Source: Elmis aenea (lineage: Eukaryota; Arthropoda; Insecta; Coleoptera; Elmidae). Taken from it: a stretch of DNA of 64,000 nt. The notes beneath the pieces are model-generated. The model saw only the letters and a program-made list of their open reading frames with translations, had not been told where the DNA came from and did no database searches. Position numbers and translations under genes: made by a program. Of this stretch, positions 55,258-64,000 are shown piece after piece. Each line of letters begins with the position of its first letter. Positions within the stretch are counted from its first letter, which is position 1. The stretch spans positions 38,508,970-38,572,969 of the forward strand of contig OX393579.1 of assembly GCA_947652605.1 (NCBI GenBank), read 5' to 3'.

Positions 55258-55801
55258 ATACATGTTGTTAAATATAATACTTGCAACGACAATTATTTAT
55301 TTTTTTATTTCAATTTTTTTTTGTTTACTGGGGCGGCGAAACTTACGTTAGCACGCGGGCGGCCAAGTACTCAGAAACGGCACTGCCAACACAAGCTCTG
55401 ACAGTTCACCGGACGGTCAGTAATCCGTTCCAACACATCTCAAATCAATTCGTGTACGGGTTTGCGGGCGATCAGAACAGTACATGGACGGAAAGACGAA
55501 TTGTTGTCGGTATTTTTAGACGCTTGCGCTGTTCATAACTAACATAGCTCAGGTAGCTATGCATCGCTCTCCCGACGCCTACTTAGTACTAGATTCTTAA
55601 GGTGTTTACCTTAGCGATTCGCACATTTCTGTGAACCCAATAGACGCAAATGTCATTTACAGTTAGAAATGTCGTTAAAGCGTTCCAACAACGACTATTC
55701 TGTGCAGTTACATTTCGTAGTACATAGTTCACGCATGCGAATAAAACAGTTCATGAACTCGTAACAAACCGATTTTAAATCGCTGTTGGAACAAACCTAT
55801 A

Positions 55802-57017
55802 GTAATTGCTTTTATCTTTCAACGATTTAAACATTTTAATACTATTGTTAATAATATTTTCCAGTAAAATGAAGAAATTTATTGTTAACAGTAGAATAAA
55901 CTGTGAGCCTAAATGTAAGTTTGTAGCAAAATGTTTCAGACTTTAAAACTTAAAGCAGTATGATCACGTTTCAAATTTAAAACAATCCTTATTAACTTTT
56001 AAAATAAGTTTTCTTCGTGACCTATTCACTTTGACTTTAAAACATACTAGAGCAGTTCAAATAAAATAAATATCGTCCTTTTTACATAAGGAACATTTTA
56101 GATTGTATTTAATAATTTTTTTTTTCCGTTTAATAGTATGTGAGATTTGTTGAGGTTTCTTTTTTACAACAAGCAAAATAATTAAGGGTTTGATGGTCAT
56201 TTAGATGCCTTGCACATGTTCTTGTAAAAGAGTTTTTTTTTTTAAAATAAGTTAAACTCTTCCTGTTTAAATGAGCAACAAAAGAATCAAGCAAAAGCAA
56301 TATACGTAACCGCAATATAGCCCAATAGGTATGAGACAGTACGCCAAATGTGCACCGAGTTGTTTTAACAGAAATTGGAAACAACTTACCTACAATTTAA
56401 ATTACACTACAGTGAAATAGGTCATTGTGAATCACTTAACAAATTAATCAAGGGTTTCAGTTAGGATGAACGAATCTACGATTGGCAACGATATGGGATG
56501 TTATGGGCAGTAAATATTTATGTTTACTAAAAATATTTGATCAAAATTAAACAATAAATAACAAAAAAGGGGAATGCTAACGCCACGACACAGCGGTAGC
56601 GCGATCATTGCAAAATTGTATGAGAATACTGTATATCGACCATCACCGTGATATTAAAATTGTATTAACTATAAATATACTTCAATAGAATACTACCAAT
56701 ACTAAAATACAAATGCCAAGTGCTATAACATAATTGAAAATGTTTTTTAAAAATAATTACCTAATCTTTAACGCTAAATTATCGCTTCACTGAAGCAGAC
56801 TGAAAAGTGAAAACGTTATATTGTGTCTTTAAAAATACCCCTTTAAAAATAAATGATATCTGCGGCCCTGAATGTAAAATACAATTGATTGTTATTTTAC
56901 TGACGTTACAAATAGGTCGAGTATTACCTGTGAAACAGATAACTGAAACCTATAATTAAGGTAAAAGAACATAGAAACGGTTATATGTACATAATGTACA
57001 ATAGAAGAAACTATTAA
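55802..57017. other. AT-rich sequence, nothing recognised
   Basis: No coding or repeat structure seen. Confidence 0.45.
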
Positions 57018-57021
57018 CTAA

Positions 57022-57988
57022 CCCTTAAGTAGTGAGGTAATTTCAATCTAATGCTACAGCTAATTCGTCATGTGTACATCCCCCCCCGTCTAGGTACCTT
57101 CAAACTACTTCACAATTAGTCCGTGACTAGCATACAAAAATCGAGGGTTGTGTCGTTGTCTCGAAAAAAAATTATAAAGTTTATTTGCGGTCACAGTGAC
57201 CGCACCTCACCGTTAGTGTAACTTTTTGCATGCAGGCGCTAAAAGGCAAAAAACATGTCTGAGAAGGCAGGACCTTCGAAAAGAGTTCGTTTAAACAATC
57301 CAAATTTGAAGAAACTCTATCGAAATGGTTTGAGGTAACTGAAGACAATATTAGCGATGAAGACAGCAGTGTAAGTGACGTTAATGAAGAAATTCGAACA
57401 TGATACATGATCTATGCAATCAGATACAGGTGAGGAAGATACGGAAGAAACAGAAACTATTATTGACAAGCTATATCCAGTTTAGGAAACGAAGAAGCAG
57501 AAACAACTAGAAATGAAAAGACTTCTATGAAAAAACTCGATTCAAATTGTCTGGTGTGCTAAGAAAATATTTAAAAACTGTAATGGAAAATTGTAAAATT
57601 TTAAGACTTGCGGTTTTTATGATTTAATTTTTTTGAAATAGTTTTTTATATTTATAAGTTTAGTATGGTCCCTTTAGTTACACTTTAGTCATAAAAATTT
57701 TGGTTTCGAGTTTTCTTTTTTTGTATAATTCATATAGTCCGCTGACTTACGCAAAATGCGTTATTGTTAGGTACACTGTGTTCAGTTTATTAATTTTATA
57801 ATAAGGCTTCATACTAAACATTGTCTTTTTTATCAATAAACATTGAAAAATACCCAAACAAACACTATTGTTGAATTATAGGACAAAATACATTCTTTTT
57901 CAATATTTTGCAACAGTAAAAACTACGCGGTCACAGTGACCGCACGTCACTACTAACGTAACTCATATTTCACCTCACTACTTAAGGG
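57022..57988. mobile_element. piggyBac-like element, internally deleted
   Basis: The ends CCCTTAAGTAGTGAGGT and ACCTCACTACTTAAGGG are perfect 17-bp inverted repeats. The flanking tetranucleotide is CTAA on both sides (57018-57021, 57989-57992) rather than TTAA. Inside, the palindromic block GCGGTCACAGTGACCGCAC occurs twice (about 57186 and 57928), each followed by CTCAC- or GTCAC-type sequence. N- and C-terminal pieces of a transposase lie between them. Confidence 0.88.
57255..57620 (+). pseudogene. piggyBac-like transposase remnant, frameshifted
   Basis: From the ATG at 57255: MSEKAGPSKRVRLNNPN; the frame then shifts and continues FEETLSKWFEVTEDNISDED, SSVSDVNEEIRT and, after another shift, DTGEEDTEETETIIDK. 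A short basic start followed by an acidic D/E-rich stretch is typical of the amino end of piggyBac-type transposases. The catalytic region is deleted; near 57528 KTRFKLSGVLRKY and KTVMENCKIL could be the decayed C-terminal Cys-rich end. Assignment is supported mainly by the CCC TIR ends and the enclosing element. Confidence 0.65.
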
Positions 57989-57992
57989 CTAA

Positions 57993-58309
57993 GGGAGTTT
58001 TTCAATGTTCAGTTGCGTCAATATCAAAAGTAAAACAGATTGAAAATGTAAGGAATTACAGCCTACCTCCACAACACCTACGCATGAATAGGCTTTACAA
58101 TCTAAACTCACATATCAATTGATATATGACAATATCGTTTGATAGGACTTCCAATGCGGATTTATAGCTAACCACCCACGCGAACTTGCATTAAATACTC
58201 TTGGAGATCCAGAATCGTCAAATTGAAGGAAACAAATATAACGGAGAAACTGATTTTTGATGTATTATAAACTACAGAGCAGGGTAGTGTCTTCCACCTT
58301 TTAAAATTG
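57993..58309. other. Spacer, nothing recognised
   Basis: Includes a 12-bp palindrome, ATATCAATTGATAT, near 58112. Confidence 0.4.
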
Positions 58310-58317
58310 TGCCAAAG

Positions 58318-60402
58318 CAGGGGTGGACTGGGTGCATAAAACTGACCGGGCAATTTCTCCAAAATCGGCCCACAAAGGTAAAATAAACTTTCGCGATATC
58401 GTTTTTATGGCATTGATTGTTTTTGCCCCTCCCCGCGTTTTCGATATTAAATTTGCTTAAAGGTTGCCAGTAAGTTATTGGATTTGCATAAAAAAATCAC
58501 GTATAAAAAATGTATACCCTAACTTACGCTTTTCAACACAATAACGGTGTCGAAACCACCCATAGTGTAATTTAGAGGTATTATCTGTAGACTGTACAGT
58601 GGCTTATTTTCGATGCCTATACAGGGTATTTCGGTTATTATCCAAGATAGAAAAAAACTAAGTACGTAGTCTCGATTTCTTTTTTCGAGAGAAATTTATT
58701 GCCGTAAACAGATTTTTGATATCTCTTTTAATTTTCGGTATATGTATAGCCAAAAACCGATTTTTGGCACTTTTCAAAAATGTTAAATATCTCGCTTAAA
58801 CGAGAAGATAAAGAAAAACTTTAGACATTTTTTGCATCGTCTTTTTGTCCTTAATAAGATAGCTTTATTGATTTTTTTTATACTCATACGAATATTGATA
58901 TATTACACCTGACGTTCTTATTTTAAATAACAACCATAGGCAAATTATATATGTTTGAAAAATGCAAAAAATAAGCTTTCGATTGATGTCAAAGCCAACT
59001 ATGGTTGCCATTTAAAATAAGAAAGTTAGGTGTAATATATCAATATTTGTATGGGTAAAAAAAATTGAACATTGCTATTTTATTAACGATAATAAACTAT
59101 GCAAAAAATATCTTTTAAGTTTTTCTCTATCTTTTTGTTTAAGCGAGATATTTAACATTTATGAATTATATTTTTTCATACTCGAAATATATCTAACACC
59201 ATTTTTGGTGTTTTAAAAAATGTTAAATATCTCGCTTAAACGACAAGATCGAGAAAAACTTTAAGGACATTTTTTGCATGGTTTTTTGTCCTTAATAAGA
59301 TAGTGATGTTAATTTTTTTTTGTTCATACAAATATTGATATATTACGCCTTTCTTATATTAAATGACAACCATAGTTGGCTTTGACATCTATCGAAAGTT
59401 TATTATTTGCGCTTTTCAAAAATGTATAATTTGCTTATGGTTGCTATTTAAAATAAGAAAGTTGGGTGTAATATATCGGTATTTATATCATTAAAAACAA
59501 ATTAAATATCGCCATCTTATGAAGAACAAAAAACCATGCCAAAAATGTCTTTAAAGTTTTTCTCTATCTTTTCGTTTAAGCAAGATATTTAACATTTTTG
59601 AAAATTGCCAAAAATCGGTTTTTGGCTATATTTCGAAAATTAAAAAAGATATCAAAAACCTGTTTACAGTAATGAATTTCTCTCGAAAAAGAAATCGAGA
59701 CTACGTACTTAGTTTTTTTCTATCTTGGATAATAACCGAGATACTCTGTATGGGCATCGAAAATAGGCCACCCTGTACATATTGAAATTTGTATCCAAAC
59801 AAATGTATTTAATAATTAATTAAAAATAATTAGAAGATTAAAAATAGCCAAGTAAATATATGTATATTCACAGTCATTTAATTAATTAAGTACATATTAA
59901 TAATACAAATTTTGGATAATATAATAATAATGCAGTTTATGCTGCATGCGTATAATGTCCAAAATTTATTCAAACACAATAATCTTTAAAAAATTTAGTG
60001 ATACGTGTCCAGTCTAACTTCAGCTTATATCACTTATAATTTAACAACGAAACTTACTTGGTTAATTAATCATTAATCTGTCTTTAATTTTCACACTGAA
60101 CAAAAAATAAAGAAATTTGTATTGGTACTATTGGTAGCCTGTAGCCTCCCCAAATGCTGTCAACAGTCTCAGCAGACATCGACCATACACCTTAGGGTTT
60201 TTTATTTATGCGCTGACGTAAAGTCACTAAAAAAAACAACCGGCATTTTTTTATTAAGTTGGTAAAATAAAGCTGATTATAGTAGTAGAAAAATTCATTT
60301 AGATTTGGAAATGATTTGGTGTTAACGCCACCGACATCGGCCCTTGAACCTAGCGGCCCACCGGGCATTTGCCCGGTTGCCCGGCGGGCCTGTCCGCCCC
60401 TG
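58318..60402. mobile_element. hAT element CAGGGGTGGACTGGG with a nested foldback
   Basis: The ends CAGGGGTGGACTGGG and GGCCTGTCCGCCCCTG are imperfect inverted repeats, with a perfect duplication TGCCAAAG (58310-58317, 60403-60410). The right end iterates GCCCGGTTGCCCGGCGGGCC, and the left has GACCGGGCAA and CGGCCCAC. The foldback at 58597-59775 fills the centre; without it the element is about 900 bp. Confidence 0.94.
58597..59775. mobile_element. Foldback element with four alternating arms
   Basis: The outer ends CAGTGGCTTATTTTCGATGC and GCATCGAAAATAGGCCACCC-TG are inverted with TA on both sides (58595-58596, 59776-59777). Just inside lies a second terminus-like pair, CAGGGTATTTCGGTTATTAT and ATAATAACCGAGATACTCTG. 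The interior repeats one module alternately inverted: AAATGTTAAATATCTCGCTT near 58785 and 59221, and complements near 59150 and 59590. Confidence 0.9.
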
Positions 60403-60434
60403 TGCCAAAGTTAAAACTGTTTCTTACATGTTAA

Positions 60435-60698
60435 CCCTTGACCGGCCGCGCTGGATTATTATACCTATAAAGTCAATGTTATGATATTGTGTAGTAAAAA
60501 TGTGTCTAAATCTAATCGTAAAAAGTTTTGTGTATTCCGTCAGTGTCATTTTGACTTCCAATTGAGTACTGTAGTACGGTGATAATATTACTTCATTATT
60601 CAAATTTTGTATGGAAAAAAATATGAACACAACTATGAATTGTGATGCTTGCAATCAATTTCTTGCAAAAATCATGTCAAAACGCGCCCGCTCGAGGG
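60435..60698. mobile_element. piggyBac-like MITE
   Basis: CCCTTGACCGGCCGCGC and GCGCCCGCTCGAGGG are imperfect inverted ends, preceded by TTAA (60431-60434) and followed by TTAC (60699-60702). The 264-bp body is non-coding; the minus-strand open frame is chance. Confidence 0.65.
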
Positions 60699-60702
60699 TT
60701 AC

Positions 60703-61151
60703 ACACTGGACTGCGTGCAATGCATATGCTTGGTCATTCAAATAGACTAAAGGATTACATTTTATATTGTTTGAAATAACATAATGTTAAATTTTCGTTT
60801 TGTGGTCTTGTGTGTAATTTAATTTTTTTTAAATTCCTGTCTCAAACGTAAGTATAATTGATATGTACTCCTATTTTGTTTTCGAGTGTATATAATTCCA
60901 CTATGCAATAGCGTATCCTGCGATAACAGAAGTGGTGGAACTAGACCAAGATCCGAGGTCTTGTATAGGGTTGGCAACTCTCGATGTGTTCAAAAATTTA
61001 CATGCAAACTCTCGATTTGTGCAGATGTACATAAATATGCATACACAATATTCTCAAAAAACGTATATAGTATGCATACACAATATATTTTATCATCTGT
61101 GTCACGGTGTACAGTTAAAATAATTTTCTTTAAAGGTCTATACTCTATACC
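60703..61151. other. Spacer, nothing recognised
   Basis: A direct repeat ATATGCATACACAATAT / AGTATGCATACACAATAT occurs near 61034 and 61070. Confidence 0.4.
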
Positions 61152-61225
61152 AGCGTTTCTCAAACTGTGGGTTGCGACCCAAAATTGGGTGGCGTTAATT
61201 TTTATTTGGGTCGCGAAACGGAACT
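61152..61225 (+). mobile_element. hAT left terminus CAGCGTTTCTCAAACTGTGG
   Basis: CAGCGTTTCTCAAACTGTGG followed by GTTGCGACCCAAAATTGGGT and GGGTCGCGAAACGG is the widespread hAT-type end with an internal GGTCGCGACC motif. No right end was found. A diverged relative is at 20279. Confidence 0.7.
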
Positions 61226-61399
61226 GTTTTGATAAAAATACAAAGAAAAATTAAAACAAAAAATAAAAAGATTTTTTTATTTTGTTTTAAAATGCTTTAA
61301 AATTACATTTCTAAAAAAAAAATTGTAAAGAATTTGTAATGAATACGCAACACACGAATTCTGGTACGATATTACGGTAGATATTTCTTATATAGCTAT

Positions 61400-62170
61400 T
61401 TTTTTTAAATGTTACTACTATTCCATATTAAGCTCCCGTGGAACCTAATATGGAATATTAGGGGTTCTTAATATAGAATTAATTATATAGGAAATATAGA
61501 TTAAAATAAACAACTGCTCATAGATTAATCTTTTATTTCTTTCTGATTTGCATTATTACTTAAACCAAACCAAAACTCTGTTATTTATGTAAATTAAATT
61601 ATAATTCAAGTGTCATTCAAACTAAATGTTGATAATTTATTTATTTTTTACAGGTAGGACAATAGAATTGTTGTTTTTTTTTTTTATTTTGCACATTTTT
61701 CGTCTGCCCATTTCTGACACTTTTGACACTGAACCCATATTACTGTACTTAGTGACCATAATCATATTCATTATAAGGCACCTCTATGTATTCCATATTA
61801 GGTATCAATGTGATATTTCAAAATTCGGTATATGTTAAACGTGAAATGGCCCCAATCAAAATTTTGGTCTATTTAATTGAAATGTAAAGGCTCATGCTTA
61901 ATAAACATGCAATTAAATATTTTATATCATTTACCCTAGCATATAATATTTTGCACTGAAAGATTTAGCCTAAAAACTCAGTAGCACGTCAAAACTATAT
62001 TTGAATTTGTTATGTAATCTAGTGAATATTTTTTAACTATTTTACACTTGGGAATGTGTGATCAATGTACAAATAGGTACATATACTTTTCAACAGATAT
62101 CGCTTATTCATTGTCATACAACTGAGGTATTCCATAATAGGTAACTGTTCCATATTAGGGCACTTTACTC
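61400..62170 (-). mobile_element. pogo-like element, inverted, truncated, with TTCCATATTAGG motifs
   Basis: The right end ATTAGGGCACTTTACTC-TA has the same build as the pogo-like terminus at 4104 (GGGTAAG...GCCCC). The phrase TTCCATATTAGG recurs at about 61422 (decayed), 61451 (complement), 61790, 62130 and 62150. The minus-strand zinc finger at 61684-61743 supports the family. The far terminus was not found; the left limit is approximate. Confidence 0.6.
61684..61743 (-). pseudogene. C-terminal PHD-like finger of a pogo-like transposase
   Basis: On the minus strand: VIWVQCQKCQKWADEKCAK and a stop. W-V-Q-C-x2-C-x-K-W-A-x-E-x-C is the same signature as VQCMHCNKWSREGC at 4442-4639. The first cysteine pair and the last C-x2-C are not recognisable, so the domain is truncated on both sides. 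Confidence 0.65.
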
Positions 62171-62172
62171 TA

Positions 62173-62616
62173 CATATAAATAAACCAAAATTTAACCAGG
62201 ACTCTACTTACTATTGAGCGATAATGGCAGACGCCGAAGAGGAGGAAATAAATTATCGTTTAGAAGACTCAATTTTCATTTAAAAATTAGGTTCCTTTTG
62301 GTAATCGATGTTTTTTGGTGTTCCTTTCCCGACGATTCACTAGCAATCGGTTTAGCAAAGACCTTGTCTCATGTTATTTGTTTCTCTTTGTTTATTTTTT
62401 TAATCATATGACGAATGTAAGCCTTTTCGACAAACACCAGAGCATCTTTTTGCCGAAAAAATTGTAACATATATTGTACTTGACGAATAAATGTGTGGAC
62501 TAATATAGGAGGCTGACGAATGTAGAGGTTTCACTTTATATCTTCGAAATTTGTATAACAACATTTTAACAACTGCCTAAAATTCAAGTTTACAAAATAT
62601 AACAGAGTGGAACTCA
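62173..62616. other. Spacer with a short acidic open frame
   Basis: An ATG at 62224 gives MADAEEEEINYRLEDSIFI and a stop. Its acidic composition looks protein-like, but it is only 19 codons and no obvious donor follows. Nothing else was recognised. Confidence 0.3.
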
Positions 62617-62624
62617 ATTAAAAG

Positions 62625-62891
62625 CAGGGACTAAAAACGAAAAAAATTCCGGTCCTTTCTGTTCGGAACGAAAACGAAATATATCGTTTTCGTTCTTTTC
62701 GTTCTAACCGAAAAAATTCTTTTTTCGTTTTCGTGAACCGAAATAATAACGGTTAAAACCGGAAATATTTATTTCGTTTTCGTTCTTGAACAAAAAATAA
62801 TAATTTCGTTTTCGGTTTCGTTTTCGTTCTTAAAAAAAAAATCGGTTAATTTCGTTTAACGTTTTCGTTTTCGTTCCGTTCTCAGTTCCTG
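62625..62891. mobile_element. hAT MITE of GAACGAAAAC motifs, compact copy
   Basis: The ends CAGGGACTAAAAACG and CGTTCTCAGTTCCTG are inverted, with a perfect duplication ATTAAAAG (62617-62624, 62892-62899). Nearly the whole 267-bp body consists of GGAACGAAAACGAAA and TTTCGTTTTCGTTC variants, with internal AACCGG pairs. The longer copy is at 27156-27809. Confidence 0.95.
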
Positions 62892-62899
62892 ATTAAAAG

Positions 62900-63847
62900 T
62901 AGCGTTCAGTTACGTTTACTTGTTTAAAAAGTCTATTTATTATAGCTGCAGATTTCCCTGCCATATTTTTTCATGCTGGAACAACAAACTTTATATGTAC
63001 TTTGTTTTGTAGCTTTTGTAGCCATGTCGTGTTGTTGGGTTAATATTTTATAGAGTGTATTTATTGATTTTGCAATGTAGTTCAGTTAATATAAACAGAT
63101 TAAGGATGACTTAATTACAAAAGCTCCACTTTAGTCTACTAAACATCGCCACTGTTTCTATCAAGTGGTCTACGCATGTATTAAAATGTCGTCTTTATTT
63201 CAGGTTTAAAGTCTTTATTTCGTACATCGAAGAAGCGAGTCACGGCCCTCAAAATTATTCAAATTAGCTTATTACCAACTTTTCTGTGCAAGTTTTTGTC
63301 AAAAGTTAAGTATATCCGCATCTAAGTTTGCGTCTGTAAAGGCAACGTTGATAATAAAATGTCTTTAACTAAGACTGAAGTAAAATTTTCTCGAATGGAT
63401 TAAAACTTGTGAATATTTTCTCAAGACGTTAATTGATAAGTTTCAAGATTGATTTCTGCGTGCTGGTAATTTGAAATTTGGCAACACACCTTGGTCTAAT
63501 AAAACTTGGGAATTCCGGTGGTCACCAGAATACTAAACACCCACGAACAGTTCATTGAATTATTTTTTATTACTTGGCAGTGAGAGTGTTTTCGATGATT
63601 CGCCGTTTTAAAGTGAGTACAAGTATTCCGAACAGACACTTGTCGTAAACAAATCTTTTTGTAATTATAAGCTGTTTTAAAGTGGTTCTGTTGACCTAAA
63701 ATTTCCATGTTCTTATTGCGTATTTAATAATCTTATTATTGCATCTAAAACAATCCAAAACTTTACTCAAAAACTCGAAATATTTCATAAAGTTGTAATA
63801 TATAGTTTACGTAATTGATCCTTTTTTAAATTAGTAGTGTTATTCTA
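62900..63847. other. AT-rich sequence, nothing recognised
   Basis: No domain or repeat pair seen. Confidence 0.45.
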
Positions 63848-63849
63848 TA

Positions 63850-64000
63850 CAGAGTGTCCCAAAAGAAGAGATAATATGGGGAAAAAATAACATTTTTCCA
63901 AAAACTTCTTTTTTTTTTGACATATAAAATCCAAAACCATTTTTAAGGTGCAACAATCGATTCTCTACAAGCTGATCTAATTAGATTGTGTACCAGACTT
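63850..64000 (+). mobile_element. CAGAGTGTCCCAAAAGAAG terminus, cut by window end
   Basis: TA-CAGAGTGTCCCAAAAGAAGA is a left terminus of the foldback class; the rest of the element lies beyond the window. Confidence 0.6.

Larger units (their letters stand above)
52898..55385. mobile_element. hAT element CAGGGCCGTTTCTGGC (second level of nest)
   Basis: The ends CAGGGCCGTTTCTGGC and TACTCAGAAACGGCACTG are inverted, with a perfect duplication CCAACACA (52890-52897, 55386-55393). Subterminal GGGCGGCC blocks occur at both ends (CACGTGGGCGGCCG; CACGCGGGCGGCCAAG). Contents: the Harbinger element at 53278-54421 and foldback sequence to about 55257. Confidence 0.95.
52815..55801. mobile_element. Outermost element with GTTCCAACA motifs (holds three others)
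   Basis: TATAAGGTTTGTTCCAACA on the left pairs with CTGTTGGAACAAACCTATA on the right. GCGTTCCAACA recurs at about 52887 and 55687 and CCGTTCCAACA at about 55427. The hAT at 52898 landed in one of these motifs. Without insertions the element is about 490 bp and has no coding sequence recognised. Confidence 0.75.

Noticed and set aside
61626..61838. 70-codon plus-strand hydrophobic open frame (membrane protein)
   Set aside because: It is antisense to the zinc-finger remnant on the minus strand, and its hydrophobicity comes from T-rich sequence.

Overview
The window reads as intergenic DNA from an arthropod nuclear genome, very probably an insect: strongly AT-rich, no operons, intron-style splice donors, a short TTAGG run, and Jockey-type, mariner, piggyBac, Harbinger, pogo and hAT remnants together with foldback elements whose ends read (TA)CAGGGTGTYCC, a combination I associate with insect genomes. 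Species cannot be fixed from the sequence. I found no convincing host protein gene, rRNA or functional tRNA. Nearly everything recognisable is transposon-derived, and all transposase or reverse-transcriptase reading frames are truncated, frameshifted or internally deleted.

Layout. 1-9 kb: half a foldback element, a decayed mariner transposase, a hAT MITE, a tRNA-derived SINE with an exact 13-bp target duplication that itself carries a TTA-flanked MITE, a 2.5-kb pogo-like element containing another element with a THAP-like start, and a foldback element with a spare arm. 9-21 kb: a complex of large foldback elements (11.7-15.5 kb) with a near-perfect central palindrome, solo CAGGGTG termini, and a TIR element with a 9-bp duplication. 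20.8-28.8 kb: hAT MITEs landed in a mariner gene and in a Jockey ORF2, plus a second LINE fragment. 30.5-41.5 kb: a palindromic insertion with an 11-bp duplication, a Harbinger derivative carrying a 14-bp satellite and a MADF exon, a hAT with a BED-finger exon interrupted by a 1.3-kb foldback, and a foldback interrupted by another foldback. 43-50 kb: hAT MITEs made of GACTCC or GTGACTC motifs, a second Jockey fragment, and a hAT holding a 40-bp minisatellite. 50-60.7 kb: two Harbinger derivatives, one inside a hAT inside a third element; a piggyBac derivative; a hAT holding a palindrome-of-palindromes. 60.7-64 kb: piggyBac-like and hAT ends, a second pogo-like zinc-finger remnant, and a GAACGAAAAC hAT MITE.

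How the parts relate. No pathway is encoded; the genes that matter are transposases acting in trans on the non-autonomous copies. Two patterns run across the window. First, at least twelve hAT insertions still show 8-bp target duplications (perfect or 7/8), so insertion order can be read directly and many nestings can be undone by eye. Second, many unrelated families (hAT, Harbinger, pogo, piggyBac and unclassified) have amplified a short motif from their own terminal region into arrays or iterated clusters inside the element. That convergent architecture is the most interesting signal in the window.
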